DNA from: Numidum massiliense
Lineage (GTDB): Bacteria; Bacillota; Bacilli; Thermoactinomycetales; Novibacillaceae
Direction of reading: 5' to 3'
DNA: 64,000 bases
Assembly (NCBI RefSeq): GCF_001375555.1
Contig: NZ_CTDZ01000009.1
Location: 3,093,758 to 3,157,757 of the forward strand
Shown: positions 49,433 through 58,480 of the stretch, one piece after another
Layout: the number at the start of each line of letters is the position of its first letter
Position numbering within the stretch: position 1 is the stretch's first letter
Notes under the pieces: model-generated
What the model saw: the letters and a program-made list of their open reading frames with translations, nothing else
Databases searched by the model: none
Told to the model about the DNA's origin: nothing
Translations under genes and position numbers: made by a program

Positions 49433-51064
49433 TTACTTCAATAACCGCAACCTCTCCAGTAGCGGAATCGCCCGGCGACCGAGTGACGGCACTGACTGTA
49501 AATCTTCGCGGCTAATCGCCCCTGAGCGGAACAAGGCGAGCGCGTACACAACAGCTCCGACGACGAGTGCCACGCACACGGTGCCGAGCATCGCGATCCT
49601 CTCGGAACTAATGAAACCGAGGAATAAAGCGCGCGACGCACGCATCGATGTGTACACCGCCACCGCCATTAGCGCCACCGGCAACAACGGCTTTATATAA
49701 TCGCGCCACGCAATGCGCAAATGGACGTGTTTCACCAAAGACACGTAGTTTAAAAACGCGGCGAACGCATAAGCGATAACCGTGGCAATCGCCGCCCCCG
49801 TAATGCCGAGCGGCCCGATGAGCAGAAGGTTGAGAAGTACTTTCACTCCGACCCCGAGGAGCAAGTTGCGCGCTGGCAGTAATACGAGCCCTACCCCCTG
49901 CAAAATGCCAGCCGATGTCATATTCAACGTCGAAAATACGGTGGCAAAGGCGAGCACGGCGAGCGTCCCCGAACCGCTGTCGTTCGTATAAATCATAATG
50001 TTCGTCGGCACGATAATGACCGCTAAACCGACCGAAGCGGGCAACCCGAACATGTACGTGAGCCGCAAGGCTAAGTCAGAGCGGTGCTGCACGAGATCCA
50101 AACGGTTTTTCGCAACGGCTTCCGCAACCGCCGGGACGATCGACAGTGTCACCGCCGTAGCGAAGGAAACGGCAAATTGGATGAGCGAATCCCCGCGGTC
50201 ATAAATACCTTTTAATTGGGCGGCGGACTCCTTACTCAACCCACCGGCTATTTCTAGCATATTGGCGACGGTAAACGAATCGGCTAAGCCAAACAGCGGT
50301 AAGACAAGTGCCCCTAAGCAAATCGGCAGCGCATAGTACAAAATGCGCTTCACAATTTTGAACGTGGACTCCTGTGCTGAGGGCATGTCAAACGTCGTCG
50401 CCGTTACGGCAATTTCCCGTTGCATTTGTTCGTTACGGTGCCAATAAATCAGTAAGGTGATTAATCCGGCGATCGCCCCAGTAACTGCACCGAACACAGC
50501 ACCGGCACCGGCGTACACGACGCCCATGCCGCTAGCCATAAACCAATACGCCAGTGTGACGATCGTAATGACGCGCACAATTTGCTCCACCACTTGCGAC
50601 ATCGCTGTCGGCACCATGTTTTGATGCCCTTGGAAATAGCCGCGAATGACAGACATGACGGGAACGATGAGCAGCGCAAAGGACACACTCTTTATCGGCA
50701 GCGTCAACAATTCGGCATTCCCCATCCACGCCGCAATGCGCGGCGCGCCGAAAAAGAGGACACAAAAAAATAATACGCCTGTCCCGCTTAGAACGACGGC
50801 TGAGACGCGGAACACGCGCTTCGCCCCGAACGGATCCCCGAGCGTCAACCGTTCGGAAACGATTTTGGATACAGCGATATTAAAACCGGCTGTCGCCAGG
50901 ACGAGAATTGTTGAATATAGAGGGTACACCTGTTGATAGATGAACAACCCGGTGTCGCCGGTAATGTTTTGATACGGTACTTTATATATTAATCCGAGAA
51001 ATCGCGTAAAAAAAGCGGCAGCTGCCAAAATAGCAGCACCTTTGACGAATGACTGTGCTTTCAT
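49433..51064 (-). CDS. MurJ/SpoVB-type polysaccharide flippase (YabM)
   Basis: An integral membrane protein of the MATE-like MVF superfamily, 543 residues with about 14 helices; it starts KAQSFVKGAAILAAAAFFTRF. Members flip lipid-linked sugars; SpoVB moves cortex precursors and MurJ moves lipid II. It is closest in position to B. subtilis yabM, next to spoVT and mazG. The ATG at 51064 lies after GGGAGGAG. Exact substrate cannot be read from sequence. Confidence 0.92.
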   Translation of the reverse strand: MKAQSFVKGAAILAAAAFFTRFLGLIYKVPYQNITGDTGLFIYQQVYPLYSTILVLATAGFNIAVSKIVSERLTLGDPFGAKRVFRVSAVVLSGTGVLFFCVLFFGAPRIAAWMGNAELLTLPIKSVSFALLIVPVMSVIRGYFQGHQNMVPTAMSQVVEQIVRVITIVTLAYWFMASGMGVVYAGAGAVFGAVTGAIAGLITLLIYWHRNEQMQREIAVTATTFDMPSAQESTFKIVKRILYYALPICLGALVLPLFGLADSFTVANMLEIAGGLSKESAAQLKGIYDRGDSLIQFAVSFATAVTLSIVPAVAEAVAKNRLDLVQHRSDLALRLTYMFGLPASVGLAVIIVPTNIMIYTNDSGSGTLAVLAFATVFSTLNMTSAGILQGVGLVLLPARNLLLGVGVKVLLNLLLIGPLGITGAAIATVIAYAFAAFLNYVSLVKHVHLRIAWRDYIKPLLPVALMAVAVYTSMRASRALFLGFISSERIAMLGTVCVALVVGAVVYALALFRSGAISREDLQSVPSLGRRAIPLLERLRLLK

Positions 51065-51128
51065 GCTGCTCCTCCCTTTAACGGAACGCGTTACAAGCCA
51101 AACCATTATACCACATTGCGACATCCAT

Positions 51129-51157
51129 GAAAAAAGCAGGCCAAAATAAACCTGCTA
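51129..51157 (-). terminator. Intrinsic terminator after spoVT
   Basis: Hairpin AGCAGG/CCTGCT followed by TTTTT on the minus strand. Confidence 0.85.
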
Positions 51158-51264
51158 CAAAACAGACATTTTTGTCGCCAATACATTTACTCCCGTCATT
51201 TACACCCGTACGAAAACAGGGACAACGTTTTTACAATCTTACAATCTGTTTCCATAAAGGGCAG

Positions 51265-51801
51265 TTATTGTTCCATTTGTTTCCCCAAAAATCCGGCTGC
51301 CGTTTCCGCTGTTTTCATCTCCAAATCCCCCATACTGCCTTCTTTACTGAGCATGACGACGGCGCCGATTGGGTCGCCGCCAGCAATAATCGGTGCGGCG
51401 ACGTACGATTGCACTTTGTCTGGAACATCGCGTACAATTTCTACATCGACAGCATTTTTTTCAATTGATGTCCGCCTGCCCTCCATCGCGTCCTCAATGA
51501 TACGGCCGATCGGTTTATCCAAATACTCTTTTTTCGACGCACCGGCTACGGCGATGTACGTGTCGCGGTCACAAATTAAGGTGACGTGTTGCAAGCTTTC
51601 AAACAGCGATTCGGCGTACTCGCGAGCAAAATCCCCCAGCTCTCCGATCGGGGAATATTTTTTTAAAATGACTTCACCGTCACGATCGACAAATATTTCC
51701 AGCGGATCCCCTTCGCGAATGCGCAACGTGCGGCGAATTTCTTTCGGGATGACGACTCGCCCCAAATCGTCGATGCGCCGTACAATACCTGTTGCTTTCA
51801 T
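51265..51801 (-). CDS. spoVT: Stage V sporulation transcription factor SpoVT
   Basis: SpoVT tunes sigma-G-dependent genes in the forespore. Length is 178 residues. The N-terminal AbrB-type swapped-hairpin DNA-binding domain (TGIVRRIDDLGRVVIPKEIR, REGDPLEIFVDRDGEV) is followed by a C-terminal GAF-like domain (AAPIIAGGDPIGAVVMLS). It is almost collinear with the B. subtilis protein. A sigma-G-like promoter is visible upstream. Confidence 0.97.
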   Translation of the reverse strand: MKATGIVRRIDDLGRVVIPKEIRRTLRIREGDPLEIFVDRDGEVILKKYSPIGELGDFAREYAESLFESLQHVTLICDRDTYIAVAGASKKEYLDKPIGRIIEDAMEGRRTSIEKNAVDVEIVRDVPDKVQSYVAAPIIAGGDPIGAVVMLSKEGSMGDLEMKTAETAAGFLGKQMEQ

Positions 51802-51861
51802 GTAGATAATGCCTCGCTTTCTGTATGTTGATCACCTTTGATCACCTTGGAAATGTAACCA

Positions 51862-51891
51862 TAGTATTCAACCGACCCCGGCATAATATGC
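51862..51891 (-). promoter_or_regulatory. sigma-G-like promoter for spoVT
   Basis: -35 GCATA (51887-51891, consensus GYATR), an 18-bp spacer and -10 AATACTA (51862-51868, consensus CATNHTA with the first base off) on the minus strand. spoVT is a sigma-G gene in B. subtilis. Between it and the start lies a tandem AAGGTGATCA repeat. Confidence 0.6.
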
Positions 51892-51907
51892 GTTTCCCCA
51901 TCCGATC

Positions 51908-51953
51908 AAAAAAAAAACCTAGGCCTCGGGACGGCCTAGGTTTATGCACATGT
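51908..51953 (-). terminator. Intrinsic terminator after the SurA/PrsA-like gene
   Basis: Hairpin AAACCTAGGCC/GGCCTAGGTTT followed by a long T-run on the minus strand. Confidence 0.93.
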
Positions 51954-51965
51954 CATGTGCTCTGT

Positions 51966-53048
51966 TTACGATTTTTTCGCGTCCTTCTTCTTCGCGTCCT
52001 TCTTACCGACTTGATCGACCTTCAAATCTTTCTGCACGTAGTTGCGGTAATGCTCGTCTGCCAGTTCCCGCTTCACGAGCTGCTTGGCCTCGTCGGCCTT
52101 CAACGTTTGACGCTCCAATACTTCAATGATGTGGTACCCGAATTGCGTCTTCACCGGCTCGCTAACGGTCTTTAGTTTCAAGTCGCGCGCTGCCTTAGCA
52201 AAGTCTTGATCTAAGTTCCCGGCGAGTGGCGTGAGTTCATCTCCGAGCGAACCACCCGTTTCTTTGGATCCGGGGTCGTCCGAATACTCTTTCGCCAGTT
52301 TGGCGAAGTCGCCGCCTTTGTCAAGCTTTTGCTTCACTTCTTCGACCCGTTTCTTTGCCTTTTTGTCGTCTCGCTTTTCGTTCACTTGAACTAAAATGTG
52401 GCGTATTTTCGCACTGTACAGACGTAAGTCTTTATCTTCTTTCCATTTATCGTAACCGGCGTTGACGTCTTTGTCAGCCAGTTGTTTACTTAAGTGTTCA
52501 TCTAATTTAATGCTGTTTAAAATAAACGCGTGCAAATCTTTTTCCGTGAAGCCCTTTTCCTTCAAAAACGCTTCGTAGTCTTGTGGCTTGTCCTTTTTAT
52601 CCTTGTTATCGCCCTCTTGTTTTACCGACTCCTCGAAAAACTTGCGTTGGTTGTCAATCGCTTTGTCCGCTTCGTCGGTCATTTTTTTCGTTACTTTCAC
52701 TTGTTCGGCAATCGATTTTTGCGCGGCGAATTCCTGCAGCAGTTGCTCCTGCATTTCCGGTTGGTCCTTAAACATCATGACTTGTTGATTGAGCGAGGCC
52801 AAAATGTTAATGAAACGGTTCAGCTCCCCTTCGGTCACTTCCCCTTTCGTCAGCCCTTCGTACTTAGCAATTACCTTTTTACTCTTCGTGTCGAGCGGTC
52901 CGGCTTGCTGTTCAACTTTTTCTTCCTTCTTCTTGTCCTTTGCTTTCTCCTTCTTGTCCGCTTTTTGATCGCCACAGCCGACAGAGACGAGGCTGACAAG
53001 GGCGAGAATAGCGACCAACCATATGAAACGCCGTTTAGTTCGCGGCAT
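51966..53048 (-). CDS. SurA/PrsA-like peptidyl-prolyl isomerase lipoprotein
   Basis: A 360-residue predicted lipoprotein that folds secreted proteins outside the membrane. The lipobox is LVSVGCGDQ with the cysteine near residue 25. A very Lys-rich linker follows, then a SurA-N-like helical region, then one parvulin domain (KIRHILVQVNEKRDDKK, FAKLAKEYSDDPGSKE, FGYHIIEV). It ends in a Lys/Asp repeat (KKDAKKKDAKKS). The ATG at 53048 follows AGGAGAGGTG and overlaps mfd by 14 bases. B. subtilis lacks a foldase gene here; other sporeformers have one. Confidence 0.92.
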   Translation of the reverse strand: MPRTKRRFIWLVAILALVSLVSVGCGDQKADKKEKAKDKKKEEKVEQQAGPLDTKSKKVIAKYEGLTKGEVTEGELNRFINILASLNQQVMMFKDQPEMQEQLLQEFAAQKSIAEQVKVTKKMTDEADKAIDNQRKFFEESVKQEGDNKDKKDKPQDYEAFLKEKGFTEKDLHAFILNSIKLDEHLSKQLADKDVNAGYDKWKEDKDLRLYSAKIRHILVQVNEKRDDKKAKKRVEEVKQKLDKGGDFAKLAKEYSDDPGSKETGGSLGDELTPLAGNLDQDFAKAARDLKLKTVSEPVKTQFGYHIIEVLERQTLKADEAKQLVKRELADEHYRNYVQKDLKVDQVGKKDAKKKDAKKS

Positions 53049-56000
53049 GCTGCACCTCTCCTTTCGCGTTTGCCAACGACTCACATTGTATCAAAAAACG
53101 TTCTAACATTGCTAGCCTTTCCTCCGCCTTCAACCCTTTTAATTTAAATTCACAGCGAATATCTTTACCCGGTATGAGGCGAATGCGATTTTTATAAAGC
53201 TGCGCTAACTTTATCAGCTTGCGTCCCTCGATATTTGTAGCCTGGAATTTCATGTTTACTTGCTCGCCTTTTTGCTTAATAACAGTAATATCACAAGCTT
53301 TGGCATACATTTTTAGACGCGATAAATAAAGTAAGTGGTGTACCGGTTGCGGTGGTTCGCCGAAGCGGTCAACCATTTCTTCCTCAATTTCTTTGACGTC
53401 GTCTAGCGTGTCAATCCCGCGGACGCGCTTGTAAAACTCTACTTTTTGCCTTTCGTCGGCGATGTAGTCTTGCGGAATATACGCGTCGATCTTCAATTCC
53501 ACGTCTGGATCCACTTTTTCTTGCGGCGCTTCGCCCTTTAAGTCTTCGATCGCGTCTTTCAACATTTGACTATACAAGTCAAAGCCGACCGAAGCGATAT
53601 GTCCGTGCTGCTCTGCACCGAGTAAGTTGCCGGCACCGCGAATGGACAAATCGCGCATCGCAATTTTAAAGCCAGAACCGAGTTCAGTAAACTCGCGGAT
53701 CGCCCCGAGCCGCTTTTCGGCTTCTTCGGACAACACTTTGCCGTGCTGATACGTGAAGTAGGCGTACGCAATGCGGCTCGAACGGCCGACGCGCCCCCGC
53801 AACTGGTACAGTTGTGACAAGCCCATCGCGTCTGCGTTATAAATGATGAGTGTGTTCACGTTCGGAATGTCGACGCCGGTTTCAATAATCGACGTACTCA
53901 CTAACACGTCGTATTCCCCGTCGAGGAAGTCGAGCATCACCCGTTCCAGTTCCAGTTCCGACATTTGCCCGTGGGCGACGGCGATGCGGGCATCGGGGAC
54001 GAGAGCGGATATTTGGTCGGCCATCGTCTGAATGTTGCTGACGCGGTTGTACAAGAAGTACACTTGTCCGCCGCGTGCCAGCTCCCGCTCAATCGCTTCG
54101 CGTACGAGCGTCGGACTGTATTCGACGACGTACGTCTGTACCGGAAAACGGTTTTCTGGCGGCGTCTCGATGAGCGACAAGTCGCGCACGCCTAACATCG
54201 ACATGTGCAGCGTCCGCGGAATCGGCGTCGCCGTTAACGTCATCGCGTCGACGTTGTGCCGCAGTTTTTTTATTTTTTCTTTGTGCTTCACTCCGAAACG
54301 CTGCTCTTCGTCGACGACGAGCAGTCCTAAATCTCGGAACTCAACGTCTTTCGACAGTAAGCGGTGCGTGCCGATGACGATGTCAACCGTGCCGTTTTTT
54401 AGTCCTTTAATCGTTTCCCGCTGCTCTTTGCGCGTGCGAAAGCGACTGAGTACTTGAATATTGATCGGAAAGTCGGCGAACCGCTCGCGAAACGTCTCGT
54501 AATGCTGCTGTGCTAAAATCGTCGTCGGGACGAGTACGGCTGTTTGCTTGCCGTCCATGACCGCTTTAAAAGCGGCGCGAATCGCTACTTCGGTCTTGCC
54601 GTAACCGACGTCGCCGCAGACGAGACGATCCATCGGCACAGCAGATTCCATATCTTTATACACTTCGTCGATCGCCCGCTGTTGGTCCGGCGTCTCCTCG
54701 TACGCGAACAACGCTTCAAATTCGCGCACGTACGGCACTTCGGCCGGAAATTGATGACCTTTCGTCGCTTGCCGCTTGGCGTACAGTTTGATCAGGTCGT
54801 TCGCGATGTCTTCCACCGACGATTTGACCTTGTTTTTCACTTTACTCCATTCGCTACCGCCCAAGCTGTACACTTTCGGCGTCTTTTCTTCACTGCCGAC
54901 GTATTTTTGTATGAGGTCGATTTGTTCGACTGGTACGTACAGCGTGTCGTTGCCCGCATAGCGAACATTTAAATAGTCTTTATGCAAACCAGCCACTTGC
55001 AGCGTTTCTATGCCTAAATATTTACCGATCCCGTGGTTAACGTGGACAACGTAGTCGCCCGGTTTTAAATCTTGGTAATGTTTAATTCGCTCCGTATTAC
55101 TCATTTTGGCGACGCGGCGCGCACGGCGCTGCTTCTGAGTAAACACTTCACCCTCAGTGACGACGACGAGACGGATGCTCGGCAGCTCGAACCCGTTGTG
55201 CAAGTGCCCGATTAACACACTCGGACGCGGTGGAACCGTGTGGATACGGTGTTCAAGGATGTCGACGTCCATCTTGTAATCGCCGAGGACGCGTGCTAAC
55301 CGTTCTGCCCGCTCGCGGTTCGACGCGAGAAAGACGACGCGGTGATTCGTCTTTTGCCAGCGGTCCCACTCTGTCTTCAGCACGTGCATTTGCCCGTGAA
55401 ACTGCTGCATCGCCCGCGTCAACACGTTGACGATATTTTGCGGATTCGTGTTCGGCACCTGCCGCACAAACATCGTCAAATGAATTTTCGGCTGTTTTAA
55501 CTCGGTTAATAACTGTTCGTAGCGCAAGGACATTTCGAGGTCGGGTAGCAATTTCCCCTGTTTTAATAACGTCGTCTCCCATTCGGCTTCCTCGTGTTCC
55601 AACTGTTTCGCCGTTTCTTGTATGCGCGCGGGATCGTCAAATAGGAGTACCGTATCTTGCGGCATGTACGTCGTCAAATTTGCACTGTCCTCATACAACA
55701 GTGACATATATTTATACAGTTCTCGATCGGCGACCCCTTGCTTCATCCGTTCGATTTCGGCGCCGATTGCCTCTAGTAATTCTTCTTGCAATTTCGGATC
55801 TTTCACCCGACGGAGACGCTCGTCAAGTCGTTTTTGTAACTGTTCACTCCCTTGATACAGCGTGTCTGCTGTGGCGAACAACTCGCGCGCCGGTGGGAGC
55901 GTCACGCGCTCTCGGCGTTCCTGCGACCGCTGGCTATCGACATCAAATTCGCGAATCGTATCGATTTCGTCGTCAAACCATTCGATGCGCAGCGGCCGCG

Positions 56001-56565
56001 CAAACGAGGGGGGAAACACGTCGACGATGCCACCCCGTACACTGAACTCCCCGCCATGTTCCACTTTGTCAACGCGTTCGTAACCGGTCGCAACGAGCCG
56101 CGCGGAAAGGTCGTCGATCGTAACGATCTCCGCCTCGGCGAGCGTCACGTGCGCGTCGCGGAAGACGCGAGCCGGAATAAATTTTTTGCGCAGCCCGACG
56201 TAAGGCACGACGAGGATGCCGCGAAAGCCGCGGCTGAGGGCACTGAGGACGCCGATCCGTTCACCGCCATTCGCCTGTTCACTCATGGCCATCTCGGCGG
56301 CGATCAGTTCGTTGGCCGGATACAACAAGACGTCGTCTTCGGATAAGAACTCTAACAAGTCCTCGACAAGTCGCTGCGCCTGATTTAAATTGTGCGTGAT
56401 GAACACGATCGGCCGCCGCAGTTCTCGATACACGGCTGCCGCGTACAACGCGCGCGCCGAACCGCCGAGCCCGGCGACGAGTTGTTCGCTAAGGCCGTTC
56501 GCTACGCCTTGCACCGTCGATTGCACGTCCTTATCTTCGGCGAAACGAGTAATTAGTGCATCCAA
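53035..56565 (-). CDS. mfd: Transcription-repair coupling factor Mfd
   Basis: Mfd removes stalled RNA polymerase from damaged DNA and recruits UvrA. Length is 1,176 residues. In order: UvrB-like N-terminal domains, the CarD-like RNA polymerase-interacting domain (GDYVVHVNHGIGKYLGIE, about 495-560), and the RecG-like translocase with Walker A CGDVGYGKTEVA, DEEQ box and LTATPIPRTLHMSML. The last region is the C-terminal D7 domain. The start is a TTG at 56565 after AAGGAGG. Confidence 0.98.
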   Translation of the reverse strand: MDALITRFAEDKDVQSTVQGVANGLSEQLVAGLGGSARALYAAAVYRELRRPIVFITHNLNQAQRLVEDLLEFLSEDDVLLYPANELIAAEMAMSEQANGGERIGVLSALSRGFRGILVVPYVGLRKKFIPARVFRDAHVTLAEAEIVTIDDLSARLVATGYERVDKVEHGGEFSVRGGIVDVFPPSFARPLRIEWFDDEIDTIREFDVDSQRSQERRERVTLPPARELFATADTLYQGSEQLQKRLDERLRRVKDPKLQEELLEAIGAEIERMKQGVADRELYKYMSLLYEDSANLTTYMPQDTVLLFDDPARIQETAKQLEHEEAEWETTLLKQGKLLPDLEMSLRYEQLLTELKQPKIHLTMFVRQVPNTNPQNIVNVLTRAMQQFHGQMHVLKTEWDRWQKTNHRVVFLASNRERAERLARVLGDYKMDVDILEHRIHTVPPRPSVLIGHLHNGFELPSIRLVVVTEGEVFTQKQRRARRVAKMSNTERIKHYQDLKPGDYVVHVNHGIGKYLGIETLQVAGLHKDYLNVRYAGNDTLYVPVEQIDLIQKYVGSEEKTPKVYSLGGSEWSKVKNKVKSSVEDIANDLIKLYAKRQATKGHQFPAEVPYVREFEALFAYEETPDQQRAIDEVYKDMESAVPMDRLVCGDVGYGKTEVAIRAAFKAVMDGKQTAVLVPTTILAQQHYETFRERFADFPINIQVLSRFRTRKEQRETIKGLKNGTVDIVIGTHRLLSKDVEFRDLGLLVVDEEQRFGVKHKEKIKKLRHNVDAMTLTATPIPRTLHMSMLGVRDLSLIETPPENRFPVQTYVVEYSPTLVREAIERELARGGQVYFLYNRVSNIQTMADQISALVPDARIAVAHGQMSELELERVMLDFLDGEYDVLVSTSIIETGVDIPNVNTLIIYNADAMGLSQLYQLRGRVGRSSRIAYAYFTYQHGKVLSEEAEKRLGAIREFTELGSGFKIAMRDLSIRGAGNLLGAEQHGHIASVGFDLYSQMLKDAIEDLKGEAPQEKVDPDVELKIDAYIPQDYIADERQKVEFYKRVRGIDTLDDVKEIEEEMVDRFGEPPQPVHHLLYLSRLKMYAKACDITVIKQKGEQVNMKFQATNIEGRKLIKLAQLYKNRIRLIPGKDIRCEFKLKGLKAEERLAMLERFLIQCESLANAKGEVQHAAN

Positions 56566-56750
56566 GGGCGATCCTCCTTTCTGTTTCTCCTAATCTATAA
56601 ACTTAACACACGCATGTTTAAAAGGTTGCTCACGCGTTAACAATCTACAGGTTACTTTCACCTAAATAAGCTTGCGTCCACCCCAATTGGCATAGGCATA
56701 CGCCGTTGCCACCGTTAACCGTGCGTGGCAACGTTTAAGTACGCATAGCA

Positions 56751-56785
56751 AAAAGAGGCCCTGGCGTCCAGGCCTAGGCCTTATT
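56751..56785 (-). terminator. Intrinsic terminator after fin
   Basis: Hairpin AGGCCTGG/CCAGGGCCT (one bulge) followed by CTTTTT on the minus strand, between fin and mfd. Confidence 0.8.
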
Positions 56786-56793
56786 CCCACAGT

Positions 56794-57024
56794 TTATTGT
56801 AACAAATTGGTTGGAGCCAGTTCAGGGTGTTTCTCGACAGCTTCTTTACAGTAGTCACAAATCACGTGAACAGTCATATTTCCAACCGGATCATACGTTA
56901 TTATATCTTTACGTTCGGAAGCGGTCAAGGCGTGAAGGCCTAGCTGCTCCTCGCTGATCGCGGTAACGTCAAGCGCGCCGAGTGATGTTTTGCAATAGCG
57001 GCAAATATAGTGGATTGCCATCAT
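56794..57024 (-). CDS. fin: Anti-sigma-F factor Fin
   Basis: Fin (YabK) inhibits sigma-F and helps the switch to sigma-G in the forespore. Length is 76 residues. Two zinc-binding pairs frame it (CRYCKTSLG and CDYCKEAVE), with the core QLGLHALTASERKDII between. The start is either of two adjacent ATGs after ACAGGAGG. It lies between pth and mfd, as in B. subtilis, and its own promoter is readable. Confidence 0.94.
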   Translation of the reverse strand: MMAIHYICRYCKTSLGALDVTAISEEQLGLHALTASERKDIITYDPVGNMTVHVICDYCKEAVEKHPELAPTNLLQ

Positions 57025-57057
57025 GTATATGCCTCCTGTAACGGCTATATCACTCGT

Positions 57058-57087
57058 AGTATCGCCTGAAAGGCGACCGTTTTATAC
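57058..57087 (-). promoter_or_regulatory. sigma-F promoter for fin
   Basis: -35 GTATA (57083-57087) and -10 GGCGATACT (57058-57066), 16 bp apart on the minus strand, match the sigma-F consensus GYWTA-N16-GGNNANNNT at every fixed position. The overlapping GATACTA is one base from a sigma-G -10. The promoter lies inside the pth terminator stem. Confidence 0.8.
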
Positions 57088-57110
57088 AGGAAGGCCGCCT
57101 TTTTACTGGT
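57064..57110 (-). terminator. Intrinsic terminator after pth
   Basis: Hairpin AAAGGCGgCC/GGtCGCCTTT with a short T tail on the minus strand. The 3' arm shares bases with the fin promoter. Confidence 0.7.
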
Positions 57111-57113
57111 GTG

Positions 57114-57680
57114 TCATTTTTTTGCGTTAAATTTGTTCATCGCCTGTAAAAAATTCGCTTGCAGCCAGAAGTCGACAGCTGCAGCAGCATCCTCGACAGC
57201 TGTAGCGACGACATCCTGTTCCTCTTTAGCGAAGGTCGACAACACGTAGTCGGCCGTCGCCATAAACGGTGCGGGGCGCCCGATGCCGATACGGATGCGT
57301 TTGAACTGATCGGTTCCGAGGTGTTGCACGATTGAACGCATCCCGTTGTGCCCGCCAGCACTCCCTTTTAAACGTAAACGGATTTTACCGGGCGGCAAAT
57401 CGAGGTCGTCGTAAACGACGACTAAATCTTCCGCGGTAAGGCCGTAAAAGTCGAGCGCTGGACGTACCGCTTCACCAGACAAATTCATGTACGTCTGCGG
57501 CATGAGCAGGACGACTTTCTCTCCGTGCACACGGCCTTCGCCGCAGAAGGCATGCCATTTTTTCTTCGTTACGGGGATACCCCATCGATCGCTTAACTGA
57601 TCGATAACGAAAAATCCGACATTGTGCCGCGTCCCTGCGTATTTTCTGCCAGGGTTGCCCAAGCCGACAATTAGCTTCAC
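57114..57680 (-). CDS. pth: Peptidyl-tRNA hydrolase
   Basis: Pth frees tRNA from prematurely released peptidyl-tRNA. Length is 188 residues. The catalytic residues are in place: Asn in LIVGLGNPGRKY, His in TRHNVGFFVID, Asp in VVYDDLDLPPGKIR; AGGHNGMRSI is also conserved. The ATG is at 57680. The B. subtilis gene is also known as spoVC because of a sporulation defect. Confidence 0.97.
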   Translation of the reverse strand: MKLIVGLGNPGRKYAGTRHNVGFFVIDQLSDRWGIPVTKKKWHAFCGEGRVHGEKVVLLMPQTYMNLSGEAVRPALDFYGLTAEDLVVVYDDLDLPPGKIRLRLKGSAGGHNGMRSIVQHLGTDQFKRIRIGIGRPAPFMATADYVLSTFAKEEQDVVATAVEDAAAAVDFWLQANFLQAMNKFNAKK

Positions 57681-57723
57681 TCGCTACACACTCCTATAAA
57701 ACATCCTTAAGATGATTTTATCA

Positions 57724-57767
57724 TAAAAAAACACCCCTTCGCAGCTGGGGAACGCAAAGGAGTGTAA
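57724..57767 (-). terminator. Intrinsic terminator after ctc
   Basis: Hairpin ACACTCCTTTGC/GCGAAGGGGTGT-type followed by TTTTTTT on the minus strand. Confidence 0.85.
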
Positions 57768-57779
57768 ATGAGCAATCCT

Positions 57780-58418
57780 TTATTCCGGTGAACCGTCGTC
57801 CGTCGTGTTTTCTACTAGTTTCGGAGCTTCGGGAGCATCTGCATCGTCCGCATCTTCCGCGTCCTCCATTACTGGTGCAACGACACTAATGACGACTTCT
57901 TCCGGATTCGTCAACACTTCGACACCTTCGGGAATTTCTAGCTGGGCGACATTAATACTGTCGCCGATGCTGAGGTCATCTATCGAACAAGTGATCACGT
58001 CAGGACGTGCATCAGGTAAGGTACGCACTTCTAAGGCGCGCAAACCGTGCTGCAACACCCCGCCGTCTTTGACACCGCGCGCTTCCCCGACGAGCTCGAT
58101 GACGACTTCACTATCTACCGGTTCGTCCATGCGAATCGTTTGAAAGTCGAGATGCGTGAGCGTGCGTTTGAGTGGATCTTTTTGCACCTCACTCACCATC
58201 ACTTTGTAAGCCTGTCCACCGGCAACTTCCAAATCGAGGATTGCAAAATCCCCTTCGTCGCGTAAAACTTTATCCATTTCCATCGCATCGACAGCGATTG
58301 CCGCCCCGTTCGTATCTTTCCCGTAGACGATCGCTGGAACTTTACCCGCCTTGCGCAATTTCCTTAATACTGATTTTGGTTTGGTCTCACGCGTTTCGGC
58401 GCGAATCACAACAGCCAT
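57780..58418 (-). CDS. ctc: Ribosomal protein bL25 / general stress protein Ctc
   Basis: It binds 5S rRNA; in B. subtilis Ctc is induced by sigma-B and stress. Length is 212 residues. The N-terminal L25 domain (KSVLRKLRKAGKVPAIVYG) and the C-terminal TL5-like domain (LEVRTLPDARPDVITCSI, DLSIGDSINV) are followed by an acidic tail (EDAEDADDADAPEAPK). It lies 62 bases after prs. I see no clear sigma-B promoter in the gap. Confidence 0.95.
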   Translation of the reverse strand: MAVVIRAETRETKPKSVLRKLRKAGKVPAIVYGKDTNGAAIAVDAMEMDKVLRDEGDFAILDLEVAGGQAYKVMVSEVQKDPLKRTLTHLDFQTIRMDEPVDSEVVIELVGEARGVKDGGVLQHGLRALEVRTLPDARPDVITCSIDDLSIGDSINVAQLEIPEGVEVLTNPEEVVISVVAPVMEDAEDADDADAPEAPKLVENTTDDGSPE

Positions 58419-58480
58419 AGTTTGTATGCCTCCTCATCATAATACTATACCCACCGGGTTGAAAAGGCAAACAGTAGCGC

